From: an uncultured Endomicrobiia bacterium
GTDB taxonomy: Bacteria > Elusimicrobiota > Endomicrobiia > DTEH01
Assembly (NCBI GenBank): GCA_937936785.1
Contig: CALDDQ010000018.1
Coordinates: forward strand, 1 to 54,652
Direction: 5' to 3'
Length of the DNA: 54,652 nt
This document shows, piece by piece, positions 27,149 through 35,848 of this stretch (the stretch's first letter is position 1; each line of letters begins with the position of its first letter). The translations under genes and the position numbers were made by a program. The notes under the pieces are model-generated. The model did not search any database and was not told the origin of the DNA. It saw only the letters and a program-made list of their open reading frames with translations.

Positions 27149-27407
27149 TTCGGGATCAACATTATTAGCTTTTTTACTTGGTGCAGTAACAGGTGCAATA
27201 GTAGGAATATTGTTTGCACCAGCAGAAGGTAAACAAACAAGAAAAGTAGTGGCAAAATATATAGAAGATTTAGAAGAAAAAGGTGAAGAATTAGTTGATG
27301 ATGGTAAAAAATTTGTTGAAGATGGAGCAAAGAAAGTTAAAGATTTCATTGATGATGGTAAAGAAAAGTTAATTAAAAAGTTTGGCAATAAAGAAACTAC
27401 TGCTTAA
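27135..27407 (+). CDS. YtxH-domain small membrane protein
   Basis: 90 aa. N-terminal glycine-rich transmembrane helix (STLLAFLLGAVTGAIVGILFAPAEGKQTRKVV), here LLAFLLGAVTGAIVGILFAP, followed by a charged helical tail with repeated D-D-G-K units (VDDGKKF, EDGAKKV, IDDGKEKL). The GxxxG helix and APxxGxxTR sequence are the YtxH hallmark; in Bacillus these genes are stress-linked, which need not hold here. AGGAGG at 27122-27127 gives the ATG a strong ribosome-binding site. Twelve nt before tRNA-Phe. Confidence 0.82.
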   Translation: MSENNSGSTLLAFLLGAVTGAIVGILFAPAEGKQTRKVVAKYIEDLEEKGEELVDDGKKFVEDGAKKVKDFIDDGKEKLIKKFGNKETTA

Positions 27408-27418
27408 AAAAAACAAAT

Positions 27419-27490
27419 GGCGCGGTAGCTCAGTGGTAGAGCGTCGGTCTGAAAAACCGAGCGTCGGGAGTCCGATTCTCTCCCGCGCCA
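27419..27490 (+). tRNA. tRNA-Phe(GAA)
   Basis: Acceptor GGCGCGG (27419-27425) pairs with CCGCGCC (27483-27489); discriminator A27490. Anticodon stem TCGGT/ACCGA with loop CTGAAAA places anticodon GAA at 27451-27453. The T arm GGGAG-TCCGATT-CTCTC has one G-T pair. No CCA is encoded. Confidence 0.95.
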
Positions 27491-27510
27491 TTTTCGTTTT
27501 TATACTATTT

Positions 27511-27583
27511 GCCCGGATAGCTCAGTTGGTAGAGCAGTGCTTTCGTAAAGCTCAGGTCGGAGGTTCAAATCCTCTTCCGGGCT
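27511..27583 (+). tRNA. tRNA-Thr(CGT)
   Basis: Acceptor GCCCGGA (27511-27517) pairs with TCCGGGC (27576-27582), discriminator T27583. D arm GCTCAGTTGGTAGAGC; anticodon stem GTGCT/AGCTC has a T-T mismatch at its second pair; loop TTCGTAA gives anticodon CGT. T arm GGAGG-TTCAAAT-CCTCT has a terminal G-T pair. No CCA encoded. Lies 20 nt after tRNA-Phe, so probably the same transcript. Confidence 0.92.
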
Positions 27584-27617
27584 GAGTTTCTATTTATAGT
27601 ATTAGGTTTTTTAAAAT

Positions 27618-30221
27618 ATGTCTAAAACTGATTTGCAACAGAATATTACTATCCAAAAAAGTAATTATCTATACTTATTGTTTGATAACATAATAAAACA
27701 TTTTATACCAATACTATATTTTCTAATTGCAATAATGTTTTATTTACGGACATATGATTCTTGTCAAATAAAAATTACTTTAACACAAGTTGGTGGAACT
27801 GTTTTAATATTGTTATGGTCATTAAAATTTTTAGAATCGCCAAAAGAAACTTTTAAGTTTTATAAAAACAATCTTGTTATAATAGTGCCTGTAATACTTT
27901 TTCTTCTTTCAGGAATTTTTTCTCATTTAGTAATGTCACCATTAAAAAAAGCTTCCGGGATGGAACTAATAAGGCGTGTAGTTTACATGACCACAGTTTT
28001 AGTAATAATCAGAGAAATTAATAGTTTAGAAAAGTTCAATCGTATGTTTAGATGGTTAATGTTAGCATTGTTTGTTGCAACTTTTTATGGAATAATACAA
28101 TATCTTGATTGGAAATATTTTTTGCCTAATCCGGAACCAGGATTAGACCCATTTATATGGCGACAAGCATTTGGGAATAGAATATTTTCAACTTTTGGTA
28201 ATCCTAACTTTTATGGCGATTTTTTGGTTGCATTAGGACCTATTAGTTTAGCAATGTTTGCTTGGAAAAAAAATCCGTTCTATTTAATTTTGTGGATAAT
28301 GACAACTTTTAATGCTTATGTGACATATTCAAAAGGCACGTGGATAGGTTTTGCTGCTGGGACAGTGTTTTTTTTCATATTTTACATAATATTTTTTTCT
28401 CATTTTAAACTAAAAAATGTTCGCAAATATCTTGTATTTGGAATAATAGGAGTAATTCTACTTACTACTTGGGGAGTATATTTTCAACTTACACAAAGAA
28501 CTGATTCTGCAAAATTTAGAGTTAATACTTGGTTATCTTGTTGGGAAATGATAAATACATCACCAATTTTTGGTACAGGAATTGGCACTTTTTATGTAAC
28601 ATATCCTTCATGGCGAAGACCACAAATTTTTTATATTGAAGGAAAACATAATACAGAATCAGACCATCCTGAAAACGAATATTTAGAAGTTTGGTATGAC
28701 GAAGGAATAGTAGGTTTTGGAATATTTATATGGCTAATTATAACTTTTATATTTAGTGGTATTAAGGGACTAAAAATTTTTTCAACACCAACAATTATTA
28801 CTGACAGAAAAGGTAGACAAAAAGAAGTTTCAGAAGATCCTCGTGCTTATTATATGTTAGGACTGTTATCTGGTTGGTTGGGAAGTTTAACACATAATAC
28901 CGTATGTGTTTCATTAAGATTTGTTTCTTCAGGAACATATGTTTGGTTAATTGCAGGATTAATAGCAACACTAGTTGCTAATAATCCGTTACCAAAAGAA
29001 TCTAAAGAAAAAAATGTGATTTCCTCTACAATATCAATTTTTATAATATTAATTTTTTGGGCAGCAAACTTTCTATGGTGGAAAATGCCTAACAATCTTG
29101 TAATTTCCATAGTATCAATTTTGTTTATAATAGGATTTTTGTTAGAATTAGGTAAAAATAAAAAAGAAGAGGTAGAAACTGAAATAAAAAATAACTTTAT
29201 CTTAAGGATACCTCAAGTAATATTTTTAGTTATTTGCTTTCTAACATGTTCAGTATTTAGAGGATACTTTATAGGTGATATGCACCATAATATAGCAATA
29301 TTTTATTCAAAACAAGCAAATTGGTCTGAAGCATTGACTAATTATAACATTGTAGCAAAGTACAACCCAGGTTTTATTATGTGTCATTATTTTATGGGCA
29401 ATGTTTTTAATGATAGATGGATATTAAACCGTGAATTTCATCCAGAATGGGGTGACAAAGAAGATGATACTCCATGGACAAAAATTGATTTAGGGAAAAA
29501 AGGTAGAATTGATGTTGAACGATCAATATCAAAATATGAAGATGTGTGGAATTTAGCTCCTAATTATGTCCAAAGTCATCATCAGGCAGGAGTTGTATAT
29601 TTAAAATTAGCAGATTATTTTAAAAACATCGGTAATAATGAAAAAAAAGAACTTTATTGGGAAAAAGCTCTTAACGAATTTTGGAAATATCATAAAATAG
29701 ATCCCATATTTCCGATAAACTACCAACGAATAGCTTCAATTTATATTCAACAAGGTAAAATGGAAAAAGCAGAGCAAACATACAAGGCACATTTATTTAC
29801 TCAATGGTTATGTCAAACTCCTGAAGATATAATTAAAAATCCAAAAAATGATGATGAAAAAAAATTATTAGAAAAAATTACACTACAGTTTAAAGAAGAA
29901 AAAGAGTGGGGATGTTGTGATTATCATAATCGGCAACATTATTTAGTCGCAACTGAAAATTGGTCTAAGAGACGTGCATCTGAATATTCAGATTCATATC
30001 TACAACTTGCGAATATGAAATATTTACAAAAAAATTATGATGAAGCAATAAAATTTTATGAAAGAGCAATTGATACACATAAAGATAATTTTCAAGCTTG
30101 GAAAAATCTTATCATAGTATTACAACAATTGAAACAAACTGAAAAAGTTAATAATATAATACAATTATACCGCCAAAAATTTCCAAATGATCCAAACTTA
30201 TCACAATTAAACAATATATGA
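27618..30221 (+). CDS. Wzy/O-antigen-ligase-like polytopic protein with TPR tail (copy 1)
   Basis: 867 aa. About twelve transmembrane helices in the first ~530 residues. The Wzy_C/O-antigen ligase region (PF04932 type) is marked by STFGNPNFYGDFL, the periplasmic loop NTWLSCWEMINTSPIFGTGIG and HPENEYLEVWYDEGIVGFGIF. The last ~300 residues are TPR-like (NYDEAIKFYERAIDTHKDNFQAW). Such enzymes polymerise O-antigen, attach it to lipid A, or glycosylate proteins; sequence alone does not choose. Overlaps copy 2 by 4 nt (ATGA), so the two are co-expressed and may act together. No clear SD at its ATG. Confidence 0.82.
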   Translation: MSKTDLQQNITIQKSNYLYLLFDNIIKHFIPILYFLIAIMFYLRTYDSCQIKITLTQVGGTVLILLWSLKFLESPKETFKFYKNNLVIIVPVILFLLSGIFSHLVMSPLKKASGMELIRRVVYMTTVLVIIREINSLEKFNRMFRWLMLALFVATFYGIIQYLDWKYFLPNPEPGLDPFIWRQAFGNRIFSTFGNPNFYGDFLVALGPISLAMFAWKKNPFYLILWIMTTFNAYVTYSKGTWIGFAAGTVFFFIFYIIFFSHFKLKNVRKYLVFGIIGVILLTTWGVYFQLTQRTDSAKFRVNTWLSCWEMINTSPIFGTGIGTFYVTYPSWRRPQIFYIEGKHNTESDHPENEYLEVWYDEGIVGFGIFIWLIITFIFSGIKGLKIFSTPTIITDRKGRQKEVSEDPRAYYMLGLLSGWLGSLTHNTVCVSLRFVSSGTYVWLIAGLIATLVANNPLPKESKEKNVISSTISIFIILIFWAANFLWWKMPNNLVISIVSILFIIGFLLELGKNKKEEVETEIKNNFILRIPQVIFLVICFLTCSVFRGYFIGDMHHNIAIFYSKQANWSEALTNYNIVAKYNPGFIMCHYFMGNVFNDRWILNREFHPEWGDKEDDTPWTKIDLGKKGRIDVERSISKYEDVWNLAPNYVQSHHQAGVVYLKLADYFKNIGNNEKKELYWEKALNEFWKYHKIDPIFPINYQRIASIYIQQGKMEKAEQTYKAHLFTQWLCQTPEDIIKNPKNDDEKKLLEKITLQFKEEKEWGCCDYHNRQHYLVATENWSKRRASEYSDSYLQLANMKYLQKNYDEAIKFYERAIDTHKDNFQAWKNLIIVLQQLKQTEKVNNIIQLYRQKFPNDPNLSQLNNI

Positions 30222-32614
30222 ATTCAGCCATAGTAAATTTTTTATTTTATACATTAATATTTTTTTCTCCACTAATTTTTTTCACTGATTTGACACGTAA
30301 TCCATACTATTTCCAAATAATATTTGTTCAGATTGGGACTGTTTTGTTGTGGATATTAATTATTTATAAACAAAAAGGTAAATTATTGCACAAAACAAAC
30401 CCATTTGAAATCCCAATGTTACTGTTTTACACATATGCTACGTTATCATGGTTAATATCATTGTTTTTACTAAATCATAATTACTTACAACCAGAATTGT
30501 TACAAGATTCTATAAAAGTGTATGGGAATAATTATTTTAAACTTAGTATGTTCAACGAAGGATATAAAAAATTGTTGTTTGTGATAACTAACGTGCTTTT
30601 AGTTTACTTTTTTGCAACAAATTATGTTACTACAAAAAATTTTAAAAAAATATTTTATACTTTTTTTACTGTTGGTTTTATAGCAAGCATTTATGGCATA
30701 TTACAATATTTAGGGATAGAACTTATCTGGCCTAAAATTTTAAATCCGTTTGGTGGTCGATGTGTCTCCACTTTTGGTAATCCAAACTTTTTATCTTCAT
30801 ATTTAATACTTTTATTCCCTATAACTTTTGCTTATTATTTGATAAACAAAAACAATTTTTTTATGCTAATTTTGATGTTGTCATACTTTTGTGCTTTGCT
30901 ATCTACTTTGACAAGATCTTCCTGGCTTGGGTTAGCGGTTAGTTTAATGTTGTTTGTAACATACATATTTTTTTTACAAAAAGATTTGTTTGAACAAAAG
31001 AAAAAATCTATAATCTCACTAATAACAATTTTAACTTTTGTATTTATTGTTTGGCCAAAAAGTCCTGTAGGAGAATCTAATCCACAACCTTTTCAAAGAA
31101 TTGTTGAAGCAAAAGATATTTTTGCTGATAAAACTTATGCTCCTGTTCACCAACGATTTTTAATTTGGAGTTGTGGATTTGATATGATAAAAGAAAAATT
31201 TTTTACTGGGAAAGGGTGGGGATTATATGAACTTTTTTATCCTTTTTATCAAGGAAAATATTTGTTTTTAGACCGTATGCGCAATTTACGAACTCATGCA
31301 AATAATGCTCATAATGAAATTATAGAAATCTGGGCACAGACAGGAACTGTTGGATTAGGATTGTATATTTTGTTTCTTGTAGTTTTTTTTGTTTATTCAT
31401 ACAAACTTATAAAAAATATTTCAGATAAACAAAACAAACTTTTGGTGTTAGGGATAACTGTTGCAGTGGCAGGAATGTTAGTTGATAATATGTTAAATGT
31501 TACTATCCATTTTGCAATACCAGCATTCTTATATTTTTTCATAATAGGGACTGTTCCTATATTTGACAATTCCAGAAAGGAAGTTAATATAAATTTATCT
31601 ATATATGGAACAATTGGTTCAATAATAATTGGTCTATTGATAATTATAAAACTTATATTTAACTTTGTCGGAGAGATAAATTATTTTATAGGATTTAAAC
31701 ATTCAAAACGTAATGAACTTGATTTAGCATTAACTTATTTATCTAAGGCAAATAAAACTCAAAAATATGAAGTTAATAATAATTATGAACTTGCAAACAC
31801 ATATGCTAGAATGAACAACAAAGAAAAAGCGATATATTATTACTATGAAGCACTATCAAGTAATTGTGGATATGATGAAATACATTTTAATCTAGCAACA
31901 ATATGTGCACAACTTGGGAATATAGAAATTGCAAAAAAACATTATACACAAGCGTTGACCATAAACAGTTTGTCAAAAGAAGCTTATATAGCATTAGGAG
32001 GAATTTTTTTAAATTCTATTGAACAATATTTAGAAGAAGGAACTGCTCTGTTTAATCAAGCAATAAAAGTTTTTCCTCAGGAAAAAGATTTTTATAACAA
32101 TTTAGGATATTTTTATATAAAAAAAGGTGATGAACAAAGTGCACTAAATATTTATTACAAAGCGTTACAACTTGATCCTAATTACGAATTTGCAAGAAAA
32201 AATTATTCTATCTTAGTACAAAAGTTAAATTTAAAAAATGATCCAGTAAAAAAATATGAAGATTTAGTAAAAAAACTTAATAACACTATAGAAAAAAATA
32301 ATTTTGATGAAGCTAAAAAAATTATAAGTTCTATGTTAGAAATTTTTCCTAATGATTTATTAGCAAAATTTTATCTTGGCAACATTTATTTTACAAAAGG
32401 TGAACTTGATTTAGCAATAAAAGTTTATAAAGAAATTATAAACATTAACAACGACTATTTAAATGCAAGATATAATCTTGCCATGGCATATTTACAAAAA
32501 AATGATTTAAACAATGCAAAAGAACAGTTAGAATTCATCCTTTCAAAAGATCCTAATAACCAAAATGTTAGAAAACAGTTAGAAAAAATAAATTCCATTC
32601 TTTTTATACAATAA
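30218..32614 (+). CDS. Wzy/O-antigen-ligase-like polytopic protein with TPR tail (copy 2)
   Basis: 798 aa, same architecture as the preceding gene. About twelve membrane helices to ~residue 490, the shared STFGNPNFLSSYL motif, LIWSCGFDMIKEKFFTGKGW and AHNEIIEIWAQTGTVGLGLY. Then at least six TPR units to the end (NNKEKAIYYYYEALSSN, GNIEIAKKHYTQALTINSLS, GDEQSALNIYYKALQLDPNY, GELDLAIKVYKEI). The two proteins are clearly paralogous but well diverged outside the motifs, so duplication is old or they have different substrates. No glycosyltransferase cluster flanks them here. Confidence 0.83.
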   Translation: MNSAIVNFLFYTLIFFSPLIFFTDLTRNPYYFQIIFVQIGTVLLWILIIYKQKGKLLHKTNPFEIPMLLFYTYATLSWLISLFLLNHNYLQPELLQDSIKVYGNNYFKLSMFNEGYKKLLFVITNVLLVYFFATNYVTTKNFKKIFYTFFTVGFIASIYGILQYLGIELIWPKILNPFGGRCVSTFGNPNFLSSYLILLFPITFAYYLINKNNFFMLILMLSYFCALLSTLTRSSWLGLAVSLMLFVTYIFFLQKDLFEQKKKSIISLITILTFVFIVWPKSPVGESNPQPFQRIVEAKDIFADKTYAPVHQRFLIWSCGFDMIKEKFFTGKGWGLYELFYPFYQGKYLFLDRMRNLRTHANNAHNEIIEIWAQTGTVGLGLYILFLVVFFVYSYKLIKNISDKQNKLLVLGITVAVAGMLVDNMLNVTIHFAIPAFLYFFIIGTVPIFDNSRKEVNINLSIYGTIGSIIIGLLIIIKLIFNFVGEINYFIGFKHSKRNELDLALTYLSKANKTQKYEVNNNYELANTYARMNNKEKAIYYYYEALSSNCGYDEIHFNLATICAQLGNIEIAKKHYTQALTINSLSKEAYIALGGIFLNSIEQYLEEGTALFNQAIKVFPQEKDFYNNLGYFYIKKGDEQSALNIYYKALQLDPNYEFARKNYSILVQKLNLKNDPVKKYEDLVKKLNNTIEKNNFDEAKKIISSMLEIFPNDLLAKFYLGNIYFTKGELDLAIKVYKEIININNDYLNARYNLAMAYLQKNDLNNAKEQLEFILSKDPNNQNVRKQLEKINSILFIQ

Positions 32615-32635
32615 AATATATTTTTTTACAAACTA

Positions 32636-32665
32636 TTGATTAACAAAAATTTAATTTTATATAGT
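32636..32665 (+). promoter_or_regulatory. Putative promoter of the cold-shock gene
   Basis: TTGATT at 32636-32641 and TATAGT at 32660-32665 (18-nt spacer), or overlapping TATATA with 16. It is followed by a leader of about 55 nt before the GTG start. Confidence 0.55.
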
Positions 32666-32671
32666 ATTAAA

Positions 32672-32694
32672 GTTAGCAGGATAAGCTCGCTAAC
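32672..32694 (+). promoter_or_regulatory. Leader hairpin upstream of cold-shock gene
   Basis: Perfect 6-bp inverted repeat GTTAGC ... GCTAAC with an 11-nt loop, positioned between the predicted transcription start and the AGGAGGTGA ribosome-binding site (32711-32719). Leaders of cold-shock mRNAs are often structured and thermosensitive; a role here is inference. Confidence 0.45.
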
Positions 32695-32726
32695 AGAATG
32701 TTAATAAAAAAGGAGGTGAAATATCC

Positions 32727-32933
32727 GTGGTAAAAGGTAAAGTGAAATGGTTCAATGATAGAAAAGGTTACGGTTTTATCAGCCGTGAAGATGGATCAGG
32801 AGATGTTTTTGCACATTTTTCAGATATACAAAGTGAAGGGTTTAAGACATTAAAAGAAGGTGATGCAGTAGAGTTTGAGGTCAGTAATTCTGATAAAGGA
32901 CCAAAAGCAGTAAATATAAAGAAGAGTAAATAA
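32727..32933 (+). CDS. Cold-shock protein (CspA family)
   Basis: 68-aa single cold-shock domain binding single-stranded RNA/DNA. Starts with GTG; the very strong AGGAGGTGA at 32711-32719 supports it. RNP1 KGYGFI and RNP2 DVFAHF are intact, in [20 protein letters not shown] and [22 protein letters not shown]. Monocistronic: own promoter and leader hairpin upstream, a hairpin terminator candidate at 33054 downstream. The best SD in the window suggests high expression. Confidence 0.95.
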   Translation: MVKGKVKWFNDRKGYGFISREDGSGDVFAHFSDIQSEGFKTLKEGDAVEFEVSNSDKGPKAVNIKKSK

Positions 32934-33053
32934 TGATGTTTACTTTTTGAAAACTTATATTTGCATAATCATTTCTTATCAAATGTTATTGCAAAATATT
33001 TAGTTGTTTAAAGCTGCAAAAAAAATAACCAAAGATTTTAAGAACCTAAATAA

Positions 33054-33093
33054 ACTTCCCTGAAATTAAACAAAATTTATTTTTCAGGGAAGT
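33054..33093 (+). terminator. Hairpin, candidate transcription terminator between csp and secA
   Basis: Perfect 12-bp inverted repeat ACTTCCCTGAAA / TTTCAGGGAAGT with a 16-nt AT loop. The following bases (GTTATTATAAG) are only moderately T-rich, so termination efficiency is uncertain. Because the 5' side is flanked by AT-rich sequence it might also work for the other strand. Confidence 0.6.
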
Positions 33094-33127
33094 GTTATTA
33101 TAAGTAATATCATTTTATATATCTATT

Positions 33128-35848
33128 ATGCTAAAATTTATTTTATACAAGATTTTTGGTTCGCAGAATGACCGTATAATAAAGTCAATTCAACCAATAG
33201 TCGAAGAGATAAATTCTTTTGAAGAAGAATTAAAAAATTTATCTAATGAACAATTAAAACAAAAAACTTCCGAATTTAAACAACGTTTACAAAATTCTGA
33301 ATCTTTAGATGATATCTTACCAGAAGCATACGCTTGCGTACGAGAAGCTGCAAAAAGAACATTGAAATTACGTCATTTTGATGTTCAACTATTAGGTGGT
33401 ATTATCCTTCATAAAGGTAAAATTGCTGAAATGCGAACTGGAGAAGGGAAAACTTTAGTTGCGACATTACCTGCATATTTAAATGCTATTGAAGGTAATG
33501 GTGTTCATATAGTCACGGTAAACGATTATCTTGCTAAAAGAGATAGATTTTGGATGGGACCTATATTTGAACTTTTAGGACTAACCGTAGGATTTATTGA
33601 ACACGATATGGAACCGCAAGAAAGACAAAAAATGTATGGCTGTGATATTACTTATGTTACCAATAACGAGTTGGGGTTTGATTATTTGCGAGATAATATG
33701 GTAATGCGAAAAGAAGAACGTGTGATCAGAAATCTTAATTTTGCTATAATTGATGAAGTAGATTCTATTTTAATTGATGAAGCACGAACACCACTAATAA
33801 TTTCCGGCCCTTCTGATGAATCTACTGAAAAATATTATTTTGCGAACCGTATTGTCCCAAGATTAAATGTAAAACTTATCATAGAAGATGATATAATCAA
33901 TGCTAAACATAAAGGTATTGATATTTACAAAGGGTTTGACGCTGTTGTTGATGAAAAAAATCATACCGTAGTTTTAACTGAAACAGGTATATCAAAATGT
34001 GAAAAACTTTTAGGAGTTAAAAATATTTATGAAGATATACAAGCAGAATGGGTACACCATTTAACCCAAGCGATCCGCGCTCATTATTTGTTTAAACGTG
34101 ATGTTCATTATGTAGTAAAGGATGGAGAAATAATTATCGTAGATGAATTTACAGGTCGTCTAATGCCGGGCAGACGTTGGTCAGACGGATTACACCAAGC
34201 AGTTGAAGCTAAAGAAAATTTACAAATTAGAGAAGAAAACCAAACATTGGCTACAATAACATTCCAAAATTTGTTTAGAATGTATAAAAAACTTGCTGGT
34301 ATGACAGGAACTGCGTTAACTTCTGCGGAAGAATTTTGGGGTGTGTATAAACTTGATGTTGTTTCTATACCCACAAACAAGCCTATGATTCGTCAGGACA
34401 AACCTGATATAATTTACAGAACTGAAAAAGAAAAATGGACTGCTATATTAAACGATATAGAACAACGATACCGTAAAGGACAACCAGTACTTGTTGGCAC
34501 AAGATCCATTGAAAAAAATGAACTATTATCAATTATGCTACGTCGTAGAGGTATTCCTCACCAAGTTTTAAATGCAAAACAACACGAACGTGAAGCACAA
34601 ATTATTGCTCAGGCAGGTCGTAAAGGTACCGTTACGGTTGCAACTAATATGGCAGGACGTGGTGTGGATATAATTTTAGGTGGAAAACCTGATGAAAAAA
34701 ATGCGTCAAATGATATATGCAAAAATTGTAGTAATGAAATAGAGTTTTTGCATAATAAAGAATATCATGAAGTTGTTAAACTTGGAGGATTATATGTATT
34801 AGGAACAGAACGGCACGAAGCAAGACGAATAGATAACCAGTTAAGAGGCAGAAGTGGTCGACAGGGAGATCCTGGAGAATCTAGATTTTATGTTTCTTTA
34901 GAAGATGAACTTATGCGTCTATTTGGAGGAGACCGACTTTCTGGAATGATGCAAAAACTTGGTATGAAAGAAGGTGAAATGATTGAACATCCTTGGATAT
35001 CTAAATCTATAGAACGTGCACAAACAAGAGTTGAAAATATGAATTATGATATCAGAAAACAACTTTTAGAATATGATGACGTTATGAACAAACAACGTGA
35101 AGCTGTATATTTATTAAGAAATACAATTCTTGAAGGTGGTGATGTTTCAGAACGTATTCAAAATATGTTTGAAGAATCTGTCGATGAAAAAATTGAACTT
35201 AACTGTAGCAATAAATATCCCGAAGAATGGAACTGGACAAATTTAAATTTGTGGTTAAAAAGAATAATTGGTGAAAATATCAGTTATTCTGAAGATAAAC
35301 TTAATTTTTTAAACATAAAAATTTTAAAAGAAAATATTTTAGAATTGATAAAAAATAAATATGCCGAAAGAATAAAATCTTTAGGAGAAGAAACATTTTT
35401 AGAATTGCAACGAATTGTTTTGTTACATACACTTGATGTTGCATGGAGAGAACATTTATACGAACTTGACCATTTAAGAAAAGGTATTGGCCTTCGCGCT
35501 TATGGACAAAAAGATCCGTTAATAGAATATAAAAAAGAAAGTTTTATAATATTTTCTAATATGCAAAACCGTATCCGTGAACAAACTATTGAATATATTT
35601 TTAAATTACAACCATTGATTACACAAACAAACCAAAATTATCATCGTTCAGTAAATTATGAAAAACCAAAAACAAATCTTATTCCTTCATCAAACATAGA
35701 TCAAGAAAATAAAAAACTTACTCAACAGCAAAAACATAATTTTACTTCTTCATCTACTACTGTTTCTACTGTAAAACACAAAATCGGTAGAAACGAACCC
35801 TGTCCGTGTGGAAGTGGAAAAAAATATAAAAAATGTTGTGGAAAATAA
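33128..35848 (+). CDS. secA: Preprotein translocase ATPase SecA
   Basis: Motor that drives unfolded proteins through SecYEG. 906 aa. Walker A region AEMRTGEGKTLVATLPAY, DEVDSILIDEARTPLIISG, preprotein-binding domain, second motor domain VATNMAGRGVDIILGGKPDE, then helical wing/scaffold with LRKGIGLRAYGQKDPLIEYK, and a C-terminal SEC-C zinc motif CPCGSGKKYKKCC. An insert after the VDIILGG motif holds a CxxC (CKNC) followed by two His, discussed in findings. No clear SD upstream of the ATG. Overlaps lnt by 16 nt. Confidence 0.97.
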   Translation: MLKFILYKIFGSQNDRIIKSIQPIVEEINSFEEELKNLSNEQLKQKTSEFKQRLQNSESLDDILPEAYACVREAAKRTLKLRHFDVQLLGGIILHKGKIAEMRTGEGKTLVATLPAYLNAIEGNGVHIVTVNDYLAKRDRFWMGPIFELLGLTVGFIEHDMEPQERQKMYGCDITYVTNNELGFDYLRDNMVMRKEERVIRNLNFAIIDEVDSILIDEARTPLIISGPSDESTEKYYFANRIVPRLNVKLIIEDDIINAKHKGIDIYKGFDAVVDEKNHTVVLTETGISKCEKLLGVKNIYEDIQAEWVHHLTQAIRAHYLFKRDVHYVVKDGEIIIVDEFTGRLMPGRRWSDGLHQAVEAKENLQIREENQTLATITFQNLFRMYKKLAGMTGTALTSAEEFWGVYKLDVVSIPTNKPMIRQDKPDIIYRTEKEKWTAILNDIEQRYRKGQPVLVGTRSIEKNELLSIMLRRRGIPHQVLNAKQHEREAQIIAQAGRKGTVTVATNMAGRGVDIILGGKPDEKNASNDICKNCSNEIEFLHNKEYHEVVKLGGLYVLGTERHEARRIDNQLRGRSGRQGDPGESRFYVSLEDELMRLFGGDRLSGMMQKLGMKEGEMIEHPWISKSIERAQTRVENMNYDIRKQLLEYDDVMNKQREAVYLLRNTILEGGDVSERIQNMFEESVDEKIELNCSNKYPEEWNWTNLNLWLKRIIGENISYSEDKLNFLNIKILKENILELIKNKYAERIKSLGEETFLELQRIVLLHTLDVAWREHLYELDHLRKGIGLRAYGQKDPLIEYKKESFIIFSNMQNRIREQTIEYIFKLQPLITQTNQNYHRSVNYEKPKTNLIPSSNIDQENKKLTQQQKHNFTSSSTTVSTVKHKIGRNEPCPCGSGKKYKKCCGK

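Noticed and set aside
26914-27388. Open frames on the - strand opposite the DUF948 and YtxH genes
   Set aside because: They mirror the coding frames of genes with strong ribosome-binding sites and show no family features of their own.
27382-27585. 67-codon open frame on + across the tRNA-Phe and tRNA-Thr genes
   Set aside because: It lies over two well-folded tRNA genes; its sequence (RIAQLVEQCFRKAQVGGSNPLPG-like) is the well-known spurious translation of tRNA genes.
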